Shown here piece after piece: positions 1-11,764 of a stretch of DNA of 44,694 bases. This DNA is from Phellopilus nigrolimitatus. Its lineage: Eukaryota > Basidiomycota > Agaricomycetes > Hymenochaetales > Hymenochaetaceae. Numbering within the stretch: position 1 is the stretch's first letter; each line of letters starts with the position of its first letter. The notes beneath the pieces are model-generated. The model was not told the DNA's origin. It was given only the letters and a program-made list of their open reading frames with translations, and did not search any database. The stretch spans positions 1 to 44,694 of the forward strand of contig JAJOHG010000212.1 in NCBI GenBank assembly GCA_021029095.1, given 5' to 3'. A program made the position numbers and the translations under genes.

Positions 1-1566
1 TAGCAAGTCGTCGGGAAGCACTACATATTTATGCTTTGAGTCAGACTATCTTACCACGTTGATTGCAATCAAAGACCAACCGGGATTCGCCATAAATGCG
101 TCTTCCTGACGAGCTTCATCTGCTTCTTGCAACCCTTCTACGAGCTTCGCGTACTCATCTTGTAGGCGTGAGGCGTCCGTTATCTTTATTCTGCCAATTT
201 TAAATCAAAAGAAGGAAAGAGTGGGTGAGTCTCCCGTTTACGTACTCTTCGATTTTGTCTCCCAATTTTGTTACGCTTCTCCCGGCAGAGTCTAACATAG
301 GCCGTGTCAGATCGATACTCAGCGATTCAATACATACGTTATCTGCGACAGCTCAGAGTAAGTAATCCGTTGAATTACGAGCCAAAACACCGATATTGTG
401 AGCTTCATCGAAGACAACAATGGCATCTTTCGAGATGTCCTTCGAAACTTGCTCAGCGACTTTAGGGTCAAGAAGATAGTGGAAGGAGTAGATAATGATG
501 TCGACAAAAGGCATCTGAGTAGGAATTGTCGGAGTATTTTCTTCAGTATTCATTTAGCTCCTCACCATTCTGCGGATAGTGAAATACGGGCAGACGCCCT
601 TGTCGCGGCCATACTGCAGCACGTCAGCAAGTGTATGGATTCCGGGAGGGATGAGGTTGCCTGGCTCGAGAAGCCCAAGTTCCTAACGGCACAATTCGCT
701 TGAGCTTATGTTTGCTTGCTTTAATCGGCGGATTTACCCACATCATGGAACGAACATGTTGGCACAGATTCCGGGTTCTTTTGAGCCTTTTCCATCGTCG
801 CAGCAGAGGTAAGATCACGACAGCGCGCATCGACAACGGTGCCCTTCTTCTCTTTCGAAACCTACCGTCGTCGGCTATTAGTAACGCAATGACAACCTCA
901 GACCAAGAAAACAAGCCAATATAGCATGTTTCAGAGTGAAAAGTTAATCACGTACTTCAGGGTGTAAACAAAGATTCTTTCGACTTGTCAGTCCCAGGCC
1001 AGTAAAGCTCTTTTCTTTCTCTTTCTCCTCTGCTGTCTCAGCGTTTTGTATCCGGTATTCCATGAGCCGTTTGAGCTCAGCAAGGGCCTTCTCGATCTCG
1101 GGAACCGTACGAGAGCAATATATAAGCTTTCTCTTCGTCGGATAGAACTATGTTTTGATAGTTCATAAGCAGTCGCATGACTCAAGAAAACCAGTGAATA
1201 CGCACTTGTTGGTATGATACAATCAGCGATAACAGCGACACTGTCTTGCCAGTCCCCGACGGCATCTCAAGCACACAATGCCCCTAGCCAGCCACGCAGG
1301 CCTTATTAGATTTCACAACAGGAAAGTATAAAATTACAGAAATCCGCGTACTGTGGCATCAAGTGTGCGCTTGAGGTCGCACATGTACTGGTATTGCTCT
1401 GGAAAACAACCATGGACATTCAAAAACACCTGGACAAGCGACTGGATATACCTGGATAGATTCGGTCATAAGGGAAGACTATCTTTAAGGGAGGAAGGCC
1501 ATCAGAATCTCTCACTCTATGACACTCAATAGCACGCACCGGTAAATCGTCAATAAGAAACTTCAT
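1..1566 (-). CDS. RAD3: RAD3/XPD (ERCC2) 5'-3' DNA helicase, TFIIH subunit, partial (3' end beyond window)
   Basis: XPD-family iron-sulfur DNA helicase, a TFIIH subunit that opens DNA in nucleotide excision repair and supports RNA polymerase II initiation in the nucleus. Seen: the start at 1566 reads MKFLIDDLP, then spliced exons give [19 protein letters not shown], Walker [10 protein letters not shown] (about 1225-1275), [17 protein letters not shown] (motif Ia), a Cys-containing stretch (CRDL, CSFHDV, GVCPYF) fitting the Fe-S domain, and VVFDEAHNI with the DEAH box at 399-410. Splicing from HNI to DNVCIESLS removes a 48-nt intron (about 347-394) and restores the canonical family sequence, so the apparent stops are intronic. 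At least eight short introns. Only about the first 290-300 residues of a protein usually near 800 are here; the second helicase domain lies left of position 1. Confident from several diagnostic motifs. Confidence 0.95.
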
Positions 1567-2188
1567 GGAAGTCACAAGAGAGAGGCGTCGACGCGAACAT
1601 CACGAGAAACGCGTCTAATTTAGCTTACGTACACGCGTTGCCGAAATTACGTTGTGGTTCCTGGCCATGCGCTAATTATATGGCTGGTCGTAACGTCCAC
1701 AATCCAGGTCCAGGAGGCCTCTTAATTATTCACTGTAGGCAAAAAGCTTCCGAGTTGAGTGCCCATATGGTATTTCATGGTGATACTTCAGACAATGGAA
1801 TTTTCAACTGTTGCTGTTGAGCCTCTTCGAATTGACATCTACTAGGTCCTCCGAGGTCATAATTTGAAACTTCGCCTGTACTATCCTGGAGTGGCTGAGA
1901 CTGTCAGGGAAACTGCAATCTATTCCTGGGTATCATCTGCAGAATCTGGTGCTTATGTTCCCACCGATTTCTAATCGTGATCAAGCCGCCGGTCAAGATT
2001 AGCGACTGCTACTGTACCTGCGTTACAAGCCGACGTAGCCTGGGAAAGTCTCGCTTCGGGAGACATTCCTGTCTTTGCACTGGGTATTGATAAACCAGGC
2101 GCATTTACGCCCCCAGGGGCATTTCTGCCCTCCTGTCATCGCACATCGGCACCAGACATATATCTGCTCTCCACGTCTGACGAAAGAA
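1567..2188. other. Intergenic region between divergent RAD3 and monooxygenase 1
   Basis: Non-coding stretch of 622 bases between two divergent starts, so it should hold both promoters. Only short unsupported open frames are present. A weak TATA-like run (catatat, about 2156-2162) lies about 30 bases upstream of the monooxygenase ATG. I see no repeat or RNA gene. Confidence 0.5.
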
Positions 2189-3939
2189 ATGTCTCATGGA
2201 GAAAACAGACGCGACACGGGCCTAAAGGTCGCCGTCGTAGGTGGGGGCATGTGCGGGCTAGTGGTTGCCATCGGGCTCCGGAAAGCCGGGGTCGAAGTCG
2301 ACATTTATGAGGCTGCTGTGAGCAGGTGTAGACGCGCTTCTTCCACTAACCTACAATAATCTCGATCATTTCCTGATAAGTCGAAATTTGGGGAGATCGG
2401 CGCTGGAGTCGGTCTTGGTGTGTCCATAGCTACGCTCGGCAAAATCATAATTGAATTATTCCGTTCGTCAAATGCAGGTCCGAATGCCATTCGCGTCCTC
2501 CACGACCTTGAAATACTGGACGAAATACTGGCTAGGGTCAGTCCAGGCGAGCTTGCCCCCCGCCCATTCCTCTTCCTGTCCGGTCTCGACGGGCACGAGA
2601 CAGTTTTCGACGTATGTTTCATAACAGATGGCTCGTTACCTAGAAAAATAACGTAGGCTGACTGTTTCAGTACCCCACACCTCCCGAGGACGCAGGTTTA
2701 GGTATACACAGGTTTGTATCGTTGTTCGTACTCATGTACCCGTGGATAATGGTACCCCCAAAAACTTGGGTTGCAGAGCAACGTTTCTCGACGCGCTCGT
2801 GCACCTTGTCGACCCCGACAAAACACACTTCAATAAGCGCTGTATTAGTCTGCGCGCCCCGTTGTCTCCATCGGCACCGATGAAAATCAATTTTGCGGAC
2901 GGTTCAAGCGCGGAGGCCGACGTCGTCCTCGGTGGGGACGGTATCAAATCCGCCGTACGCGCATTCGTTGCAGACGAGAACGTGGATTCGACAAACGGCT
3001 CGCAGCTCGGCAGGGTGGCATTTACCAATACATATGCGTATCGCGCGCTGGTTCCGACAGAGGAAGTGGAGAAACTCGGCATCAAGTCGAACTTGCGCAG
3101 TCGTCCACATTGCTTTTGCGGACCTGGGAAGGTGTCGTGTTAATCTAGCCACTGGGTGATGGACCGATAGCTGACTTTTGACAGCATATCATCACATTTC
3201 CCATCAAGAACACGACAATAGTAAGCAATCTCTGTTCTCAGAGAGTCTACTGATTACATATATCCGGCAGGTTAATGTCGTTGCCTTCACCTGCGATCGC
3301 AGCATTCCTTGGGGTGCGCGTCCCTTGCCTCCGGGGACGCCCTGGGTCACCCAACGTACGCCAGGGGAACTCAGTGCAGAGTATGCCGGGTGGGGAGCCG
3401 ATGTCACGCGCCTTCTAAGCTGCATAGGAAACCTGGGAGCGCCTAGTGTCTGGGCAATCCATGCTGTAGATCCGCTGCTCCAGACATATGTGCGCGGGCG
3501 TGCGGCGGTGCTGGGGGACGCAGCGCACGGAACGTTGCCGCATCTCGGTGCGGGAGCCGGCCAGGCGCTCGAGGACGCGCTTGTGCTTGTGCGGTTGCTC
3601 ACACATCCGAATACAAGCCCGGGTAACGTCGAGGTATATGGCCTCTTGATCAAAATTGCAGTTATACTTATCATGCATTTTGTCTCAAAACAGAGCGTTC
3701 TGAAAGCATACGACCTCGTCCGTCTGCCGCGCGCAAACATGGTGCTCGCTGAGAGCACGCGGGCTGGCGAGGTTTACGAAGGCTACGGGCCGAGCGGGCC
3801 CAGTTCTGCCGGGATGCGTGCGGATCTGGAGAACAGGTGGGACAAGGTATGGCACCATGACCTGGGTGCGGACGTAGATAGGGCTGTGAATTGGCTCGTG
3901 GAGAAGGGTATCTTTTCTGGTCTTAAGGTGTCCATTTAG
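2189..3939 (+). CDS. FAD-dependent aromatic-type monooxygenase (salicylate hydroxylase-like), tandem copy 1
   Basis: Group A flavoprotein monooxygenase (FAD_binding_3, NahG-like), which would hydroxylate an aromatic or related small molecule using NAD(P)H and O2; the substrate cannot be told. Exons inferred: 2189-2317, 2381-2417, 2478-2611, 2671-2711, 2777-3131, 3185-3220, 3271-3633, 3694-3939; they join in frame to 446 residues, usual for the family. Seen: Rossmann GxGxxG (KVAVVGGGMCGL, residues 12-23), DG motif (VLGGDGIKSAVR, mid-protein) and GD motif (VLGDAAHGTLPHLGAGAGQ) that binds the FAD ribityl chain. No signal peptide or membrane segment. It is followed 1.1 kb downstream by a paralogue in the same orientation with the same intron positions. 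The GD motif has Gly where copy 2 has the usual Ala (GDAAHA). Function of the family is known; pathway is not inferable here. Confidence 0.9.
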
Positions 3940-5078
3940 ACGTGTCTGCTAGGCTCTAAAACACTGCAGGTTAGAGACCAAAACGTCAATAAGCATAATT
4001 ATAAGGAACTTGGAGAGACACATGTATCTCAGAGGTCTCCAAAATCTGAGGCTAAGATCGACGAAGGTGTAATAAGAATAAAAGCACCAGTCTCAATAGT
4101 TTGAGCATAGCTTGGCCGTGGACTCATAAGAGGTTCAGTCTGACGTCCAATGCTCTGTTAATGTTATTTACAGACTTAGGCAGGCGAATCTTTCGGGCAG
4201 GCGATGGGAAGAACAGCCCGGCGAATGATGCTTGAGGAATTGGTGAATTTCTGCTGAATGGATTTATTGTCCGCTCGGCGCTTGCCGTAAATTTCGCCGC
4301 GTCTGTACGCAGCCACATTCATACCGACCTCAAAGATCCCCTTATGAGCTGCGTGTAACCGTGCCTGCTACTCTGTGCAGACTGTCATGGTCCTATGAAC
4401 ACCCGAAGAGCAGAACCTCCCGATCGATCTGACGAAGACCTCACGTGCAACGCCCGATTTTATCGCACTGTACTCCCGAGAGTGATGATCACAGACAAGG
4501 GCGGCAAAGAACTCTCCATTCGTGACTCTACTCAAATTCATCTTCAACTATCGAAGGGAGAGAAGAAGGTTAAGCCGCGTACGTCGCTAAACTGCCCCTA
4601 ATTATTCCCATCGGTAAGCACACTATGAAAGCATCAAGGGTGGTACCGCTTGGAAAGCATATTCGAAACGCGCTGAAGAGATATTAAAACTAGGGTCGGG
4701 AGATGTGGATTGCGTGGCTTCGCTTTGTCACAGTATCACTGTAGCCCGACTTCGAACTGTATGATTAAACCAAAAGGTACTTCTCGCTTGCTTCTCGCTA
4801 TTGAGACCCGAAATAAAATCGCGACTGACCAATTGACATTTACTAATAGCCTGAATAAAGCTTTCGACACGATCGGATGCAACGACGCAACTGCTTGGAA
4901 ACTCTGACTTAGACTCGAGCTTTGTCCGGTTTAGCTGTCTCTAATCAGCGCCCAAGAGTCAGATCAGTAACTGGTACTCTCACTGCTATAAATCCACTCA
5001 ATGAACTTGATCACGTCTTATCCTCGCGCTATCATATAAGAGTCGACGTATACCTCCGCTCTGCATTCTTCCAAAGAC
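3940..5078. other. Intergenic spacer between the two tandem monooxygenase genes
   Basis: About 1.14 kb without a supported gene. A possible polyadenylation signal AATAAA lies at 4077-4082 for copy 1. Short open frames (4395-4601, 4710-4907 and one on the minus strand at 4124-4318) show no recognisable protein or splice-supported extension. A TATA-like tataaat lies at 4987-4993, about 90 bases before the copy 2 ATG. I see no remnant of a third copy. Confidence 0.5.
4987..4993 (+). promoter_or_regulatory. TATA-like element upstream of monooxygenase copy 2
   Basis: The run tataaat sits 86 bases upstream of the ATG at 5079, a plausible spacing for a fungal core promoter. A second weaker run, catataag, lies near 5033-5040. 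Position and sequence only; no expression evidence. Confidence 0.35.
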
Positions 5079-6839
5079 ATGTCTTCTGGAGAAGCTAATA
5101 GAGTTAGCAAGGACCTGAAGGTCGCCGTGGTCGGCGGAGGCATGTGCGGGCTGGCGGTCGCCATCGGGCTCCAGAAAGCCGGTGTCGACGTCGATATCTA
5201 CGAAGCTGCTGTAAGTAATCACGGGCACTACGGACGCGCGTCTCCCAGTGCTCATATCATCGATTATCTTTCTGATTACTTTCCCCAGTCGAAATTTGGC
5301 GAGATCGGTGCTGGTGTCGGTCTTGGTAGGTCAGGCAATTACATTAGTTCGTCGAAGTTCTCATCGTGTGCAGGACCAAATGCCATCCGTGTTCTCCGCG
5401 AGCTCGGGGTATGGGACGATGTCTTATCTCGGGTCGAACCAGGGGAGTTTATTCCTCGCCCGTTCCTTTTCCTGTCCGGTTTCGACGACCACGAGATCAT
5501 ATACGACGTATGTTTACGAAATCGCATCATACATCCGAGACACATGTGTAAACCGACCATTTAGTATCCATTGGCTCAGGAAGATGCAACGCTAAGCATC
5601 CACAGGTTCATATCCGCCCTCTTCCTAATTTATAATAAATAATGCCAACTCGGGACTAACCGTGCCTTTGCAAACCTGATTGCAGGGCGGTCTTCCTTGA
5701 CGCGCTCGTGCACCTCGTCGACACCGCTAAGACGCATTTTAACAAGCGCTGCATCGGCCTGCACGCCCCTACGTCGCCCTCCGAATCGGCGCAGATGCAG
5801 ATCGAGTTCGCAGACGGATCGCGCGCGCAGGCGGACGTCATCCTCGGCGCAGACGGCATCAAGTCCGCCGTGCGCACATTTGTGCTCGGCGCGGATGCGG
5901 CGCAGGCGGCGTGCAAGTACACCAACACGTATGCATACCGCGCTCTCGTCCCGACCGAGAAAGTGGAGAACGCTGGGATCAAATCGAAACTGAGTAGCCG
6001 GCTGCATTGTTTCTGCGGACTCGGGAAGGTGTTGTGTCGTTCTACCTCTTGCTTAAGTATTTCCTGTGCATAAATGACTGACTCCCGACAGCATATCATC
6101 ACGCTTCCTATCAAGAACGGGACGATCGTACGCAGGCCCTATGTCCTTGGAATTTCATCATTTACATATATGTATACTCCAGATCAACGTCGTCGCCTTC
6201 GACCACGATCACTCCATCCCCTGGGGCGCGCGGCCCCTACCCCCAGGAACGCCGTGGGTGACCCAACGCACGCCCGAGGAGCTCAACGCGGAGTACGCCG
6301 GGTGGGGACCCGATGTCACGCGCCTGCTGGGCTGCATAGGAAGCCTGGGAGCGCCCAGCGTCTGGTCCATCCACGCGGTAGACCCGCCGCTCCAGACGTA
6401 CGTACGCGGGCGCGTGGCGCTCCTCGGAGACGCAGCACACGCTATGCTGCCGCATCTCGGCGCGGGCACCGGCCAGGCACTCGAGGACGCACTCGTGCTC
6501 GTGCGGCTGCTCGCGCACCCGAAGACGAATTTAAAGAACGTCGAGGTGAGGTTTACCTTCCGACGAAAGCGGGCTGTAAGATTGACATTACCCTTTTTGA
6601 TTCAGAGCGTCCTGCAAGCATACGACCTCGTCCGTCTCCCTCGCGCAAACATGGTGTCTGCCGCGAGCACGGATGCGGGGAAAGTGTACGAAGGCTTCGG
6701 GCCGAGCAGGCCCAGTTCTGCCGGGATGCGCGCGGATCTGGAGAACAGGTGGGACAAGGTATGGAACCACGACCTGAATGCGGACGTGGATAGGGCTGTC
6801 AATTGGCTTGTGGAGAAAGGAGTCTTTTCTGGTCTCTAA
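5079..6839 (+). CDS. FAD-dependent aromatic-type monooxygenase (salicylate hydroxylase-like), tandem copy 2
   Basis: Paralogue of the gene at 2189-3939, same family and inferred reaction (NAD(P)H- and O2-dependent hydroxylation of an unidentified substrate). Exons inferred: 5079-5210, 5289-5325, 5374-5507, 5565-5605, 5686-6028, 6092-6127, 6183-6545, 6606-6839; together 439 residues in frame. Exons 2, 3, 4, 6 and 7 have the same lengths (37, 134, 41, 36 and 363 nt) as in copy 1. Seen: GxGxxG (KVAVVGGGMCGLAVAIGL), DG motif (VILGADGIKSAVR), GD motif (LLGDAAHAMLPHLGAGTGQ). Residues after the DG motif (VLGADAAQAACKY versus VADENVDSTNGSQLGRV in copy 1) are a main region of divergence between copies, apart from the conserved cores. 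Both copies look intact, so both are probably functional. Confidence 0.9.
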
Positions 6840-7049
6840 GCTCTGAAGCGCGTCGATCATGTTGTCGATCCCGTCGATCTCCACATACGTCAATATCGAA
6901 ATATATAAATTCATCTTCCGTTTCGGACGAGGACAATTTCATTGGGTCACGGTCTATAGCATTGGTTATTGCTTGTTATACATGCCGTAGAACCTACGTA
7001 TACACACGAGTATGGTACACTTTGATCACACGGCACAGGTTCATGTCTT

Positions 7050-8367
7050 CTAGCCGTAGAACTTGAGCAAATCGTTCACATCGTCTTTGCTTCCTAAGAA
7101 CACGGGACATCTCTCGTGGATCGAGGTTGGGACGATATCGAGGATGCGGCCCGTGCCGGTCGTCGCGACGCCGCCCGCCTGCTCCGTGAGGAACGCCATC
7201 GGGAATGCCTCGTACAGCAGACGCAGCTTCCCGCTCTTGCTCTTCTTGTCATCCGGGTATCCGAAGATGCCGCCGTACAGTAGCGTGCGGTGCACGTCGG
7301 CGACCATCGATCCGATGTAGCGTGCGCTATACGGCGCCTTGCCATTTTTCGGATACTTGATCGAGTTGAGGTAGTTAACGACGGGCTGGTTGAAAAATGA
7401 CGAATTTCCCTCGTTGAAGGAGTATATCTTCCCGCGCGAAGGAATTTGGATCTGTAATAATCCAAAGATCAGCCAGGATAGAGGCTGGTATTGCCAAAAG
7501 TAAGACACGCACATCAGGGTGAGTGAGGATGAATTCGCCGAGAGCGGTATCGAGCGTGTAGCCATTAACGCCGTTGCCTGTTGAAAAGACCAGATTGCAC
7601 GATGATCCGTACCTAGAGGCTGGTTATATGCGTCTCGTTCGCACGCACGTAGACAAAAACATACATAGTGTACCCAGCCGCAACCATCTCCTTCCCTGGT
7701 CGTAGGACATCGGACACATCGCCACCGTTCTTCTCCGATGCCTTCCGAGAGCAATCGGTTTTAACATATGAAAGACCAACCAGCGCAATAAAACACGAGA
7801 CACTCACGACTTTGTAGATGCCGAAGATCGTCCCGATGTTAACACCGGCGTCGATGTTGCTCGAGCCGTCGAGCGGGTCGAAGACGACACAGTAGCGGCC
7901 CCGGAACCGCTCGTCGATGATGATCGCGTCATCGAGCTCCTCGGAGACGAGCACGGCGGTCTTGCGGGATGCGCGCAGCGCGTTGACCATGATGTCATTC
8001 GAGAGCACGTCGAGCTTCTTCTGCTCCTCGCCCTGCACGTTCGTCTCGCCCGCAAGGCCGATGCTGTCCGCGCGCGGTGTGAGCAGAGTTCGGATTTTTC
8101 GCGATGAGACGCAGACGGGACTCACAGGTTGATGAGGCGGGCCTTGCGGACATTGGTCGCGATGAACTTGGAGGTCGTTTGGATGGCATTGAGAAGGAGA
8201 GTGAGGTCGCCCGTCGCCGCGGCGCCGAGCCGCAGCTGGTCCCCAAGGATGTGTCTGTTCACGAATTCCCGATCGCCAAATCAATGTCGTGCACCCTTGG
8301 AGACTGCATGTATGCGCACTCACCGGGTGAGAGTGATGATATCGGTGTTCGGAGCTTCTTCGGCCAT
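7050..8367 (-). CDS. FBP1: Fructose-1,6-bisphosphatase
   Basis: Hydrolyses fructose 1,6-bisphosphate to fructose 6-phosphate, the controlled step of gluconeogenesis in the cytosol. Start chosen at 8367 ([15 protein letters not shown], the usual fungal beginning). Exons inferred from 8367: 8324-8367, 8126-8254, 8063 down to 7808, 7741 down to 7665, 7612 down to the splice after ILTHPD, then to the stop at 7050-7052. Seen: [36 protein letters not shown], the metal/phosphate motif [56 protein letters not shown] and [10 protein letters not shown], ending LLKFYG. These cover the active site and are intact. Single-copy, same strand as the zinc-finger gene whose stop lies 322 bases upstream. In fungi the enzyme is typically repressed by glucose; candidate sites for this are listed separately. 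Confidence 0.97.
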
Positions 8368-8689
8368 GGCGTGAACGTCGTAGAGGGTGCTGTCGTCGTT
8401 GAGGTCGATGCGGAGCGTACAGGAAGGAGAAAAAAAGGAGGAGTGTGGGGACGGAGGAGAGTAAGAGCAAGATATTATAAAGGCCTCTCCGAAGCTCTGG
8501 GGCTAAGCTCCGGACAGGGTCGGAACGTCACGCATCGTCATCCCCTTCCGTTTGCGGAGCTCCCTTCCTCACGGCACGTGACCTGCTGACTAGAGCGCGT
8601 CCGCGACGCGTTTTCTTACGATTCCTTTACAAAATTCTCGAAAATACATGCAAGCTGCCACTGTAATATACACCTGAATGACTACCGAA
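8368..8689. promoter_or_regulatory. FBP1 upstream region with TATA-like box and Mig1/Cre-type sites
   Basis: 322 bases between the FBP1 start and the stop of the zinc-finger gene. Read on the minus strand it has a TATA-like run (tattataaa on the plus strand, about 8473-8481), some 105 bases before the ATG. GTGGGG at 8445-8450 and CTGGGG at 8497-8502 fit the SYGGRG consensus of Mig1/CreA carbon-catabolite repressors. Such short sites occur often by chance in GC-rich DNA; the link to FBP1 repression is inference from known regulation of the gene in other fungi. Confidence 0.35.
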
Positions 8690-10581
8690 TCATCTTTTTC
8701 TCTTGAGCTCAGCAGAGACAGCGCCAGACCGAAACCTGTCCTGCCTACGCTCTCGCAGCGGCACCGGGAAGTCCTCTTCGTCGTCCTCCGTCGGCGTCAT
8801 CAGAGGAGGAATGGTGGGCTGCTCGTCGCGGATGTCGCTCACGTTCGGACCCCGCATCTCCGTTTCCACCTCTGCCTCCGCCTCCCCGTCCCCTCCATCA
8901 TCACCGCTTTCTTCATCCTCGCCGTCTTCCTCTTCGTCATCGTACCTGGACGCCTCCACCTGCGCCTGTGCAATCGCGGCCGCAATCTCGGCGCTGATCG
9001 CCGCGACGCGCGCATCGAGCGGCTCGTCCGTGGGCGCAGGCCTGTAGCTTGGTGACCCTTCCGGTGCAGGCCCCGCACCCGCGTGGCCGATCAGCGAGGT
9101 CAGCGCGCGCACCGACTCCTCTAGTTCCGGGTCCTCCTCATCTTCCTCCTCTCCGCCATCTGTCTTTCGTTTCTTCGGCTTGAAGTTGTACCGTCTGCAA
9201 TAAACAATGAAACGAGAAATCGTGAGAAATGGAATTCCATGCCTGTAAGATATTGATGTGAGAGAAACGGAAAACGGGCACGCACATATTCGGATCGGGC
9301 TCCCACGTCGGGTCGTGCGTGTGCATGTGGGCGGTCAGCGTCGTCCGCCTCGTGAACGTCTTGTCGCACTCCGGCGCTTCACACTTGTACGGCCGCTTCC
9401 CGGTGTGCACGCGCCGGTGCCGCGCGAGGCTGCTCGAGTCACTGAACGTCTTCCCGCAGTACGGATACTCGCATACATGCGGCTTCTCGCCCGTATGCAC
9501 GCGCAGATGCACGTGGAGGGCCGAGCGCTGAGGGGTAAAAAAACAGCATGTTAAATACTTTAGCACATATATTCGAGGAACCTAGGAAGAAAGAAAAGAT
9601 GCATACTTGAATAAACGATTTCCCGCACCCCGCGTGCGGACATGGGAATGGTCGCTCGCCCGTGTGGATGCGCGCGTGCCGCGACATGTCGCTCCGCCGC
9701 CCGAACGTTTTTGGGCAGGAGTCGCACACGAACGGCCCCGCGCGCTGCCTGAACCGCCGCGCGCCCTTCTTCACCTCGCGCGGCGCCTCCGGGCTCGCCG
9801 GAACAGACGGCACAGACGGCGCGTCGCCGTAGTACGGCTGCTCGTCCGTCGGCGGGGGCACCGCATAGTACGGGATCACGTTCAGCGGCGCGGGCGGCAC
9901 GGGGGAGGCCCACGCCGGCGGCGCGTTCACGCCTATGGATGATTCTATCGCCTGAGACTGCTCGAGCTGCGCGGTGAGGTGTGCGAGGAAGTCTGAGAGG
10001 TCGGGCCCGCCCTCCGAGCCGTCTCCATGATCACCGCCCTCGCCGCTGCTTCCTGGTATGCCGGGCGCATCCAGGTCTGCAGTGAGCTCGTGGAACGCTG
10101 GCGCGCGCTTCGTCGGGCCTGCCTCTCCCGTTTCCGAACCCTGAGACTGCGTTTGCATCTGCTGGGCGGCCTGCAGCACCGCTGCGAGGCCCGTTAGATA
10201 GGAAATGTCGGGGTGCGGTTGCATCTGTGTGGGTGTAGCCCCAGCACCTGTTTCCACCGTAGAGTCTAAGACACGTGTCCCCGTGCTGCTGGAGGCGTCA
10301 GCGCCGTCGCCTGTCGACGAGGACGCGGTGAAGCGTGTCTGATCGAGAAGCGCGGCGAGCTCGCGCTCGAGCATTTCGATGGTGAACTGGGGCGCGTCGT
10401 CGTCGTGCGCCTGATGTTCGGGATCGCGTTCGCGCCCGTTTCCGCGGTCGTTCTCAATTTGCGGGTCGATTGGGAGCTCGTTTCCACGGCGTTCATGCTC
10501 CTGTCTGCGCCTGTCCGCACACTCCAGCTCCGCGGGCGCGATATCATGGTCGGGCCCCGAGAGGTCGAGGTAGTCGTCCAT
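8690..10581 (-). CDS. C2H2 zinc-finger transcription factor, four fingers
   Basis: Nuclear DNA-binding regulator by domain content; target genes unknown. Exons inferred: 9607-10581, 9286-9527, 8690-9194, giving 573 residues. The amino half is acidic, Ser/Pro/Gln-rich and probably disordered. Four adjacent C2H2 fingers follow from about residue 295: [34 protein letters not shown] (its His half in the next exon), [21 protein letters not shown] and [21 protein letters not shown], joined by TGE(K/R)P-type linkers. A basic NLS-like FKPKKRK follows, then a strongly acidic stretch of Asp/Glu (about residues 460-510) and a basic end ELKRKR. Start 10581 (MDDYLDL) is preferred; an in-frame start at 10701 would add 40 residues of unconvincing composition. 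I cannot assign it to a named orthologue. Confidence 0.88.
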
Positions 10582-11764
10582 TTGCAACCTGGTCCCGCGC
10601 TTTTCGATCCATAGCGTCCGATGGGAGGATGGCGCGGGCGTAGAGATGCATGCAGCGAAGGAGGCGTCGTGGTAGCCGAGGCGGTTGAGGGGTGTGCGCA
10701 CAGACCATGGTCAGTGCGCGATCAGGGGTATCTGAGCCCTGCTTACCTGTTGGTTTACTTCCTCTGCTTCTCCAGTTTTCTGGTCCCTTCGGTCTTCGTT
10801 GGCGCGCTGTCGTCTGCTGCTGTGCGTCTGCCTGAACGTGGAGCTCGCTGCGCGACACGCAGAGGGGAGTCGAGTCAAGGGCGCTGAGGGAATAATGGGA
10901 GTGTGGGACTTGCCGAACGCTGGATCAGCCAAGCGACTCAAGCCTTCTGCTCTGCTAGAAACTCAAAGGGACGTCTGATCTTAAGTGCCACCTATTGGGA
11001 ACAATAACTGCAGATTTTGGCGGGATGTATTGTCGGTGTGCCGCTGAGTCTGCATTCCTATTATCATGAACTAGGGACTACCATGGCGACAGCCTTTCTT
11101 CTGGCTACTGAACTGCTGAACTGCTGAACTGCTGAACTGCTGAACAGATAAGGGCTATGCGCAGACGCGAAACCTCAGCACAGCGTGAGGACGTGTGCTT
11201 GCAGCCACCAAATGAGACGAAAAGCGCGCTATGCTGCAACGCATTTTGATCGCACGTCGAACCGCCTCATTCTCCCCACCGGATAGACTGCGAGTACGGA
11301 AATGATTTGGAAGATATGGTGTTCCGCCCCATGAATTTTCACGTTATCGTTTGAATGAGCGAGTGTCACTGGAGGGCGGAGAGCTCGATGTCGCTTGAAT
11401 GCGTAACTCGAGTATGCAACTTGTATGTAACTTGAAGCTTGGGAGAGCTCTACATGTACATACATATGTACTTGTATTTAGTATGTAGAACTTCTTTCAG
11501 TATACACTTCTGGTTGTCAAAAAACATGTGCATGTGTGTATTTTCTAAAATCCCTTTGCGCAGCAGCGTATGGCTAAGCGAGGGCGATTGGCGAAGTAGG
11601 ATAGTCGGCCGCGCGCTCAGACAAGTTTCGTTCCTAACTAGCGACCACATCGACGGCGACAACATCAATACTCTCACACTGGAGTTTACACTCCAAACTC
11701 GTTCCTTTCGCCGGTCTACACCACTTGACGGCGACGAACGAGCTGGGCAGGCTCGGAGGACACG
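10582..11764. other. Intergenic region between divergent zinc-finger and PMP3-like genes
   Basis: About 1.18 kb lying between two divergent starts and so a shared upstream region. It contains the octamer tandem repeat at 11108-11147. The other open frames here are short and lack homology or supported splicing. Nothing else recognised. Confidence 0.5.
11108..11147 (+). repeat. Tandem octamer repeat, CTGAACTG x 4.9
   Basis: Five consecutive eight-base units CTGAACTG, the last one ending ACAG, in the non-coding DNA between the zinc-finger and PMP3-like genes. It is likely variable in length between strains, as such microsatellites usually are. Confidence 0.9.

Noticed and set aside
319..1185. 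Short broken frames with a DEAH-box fragment, looking like a RAD3 pseudogene
   Set aside because: Removing short GT-AG introns restores the family sequence across every break (for example HNI to DNVCIESLS), so it is an intact spliced gene cut only by the window edge.
3940..5078. Possible third monooxygenase copy or relic between the tandem genes
   Set aside because: No FAD-binding or GD-motif sequence found in any frame.
10582..10701. Upstream in-frame start for the zinc-finger protein
   Set aside because: Adds 40 residues of unremarkable composition; MDDYLDL at 10581 looks like a natural acidic start. Left as an alternative.
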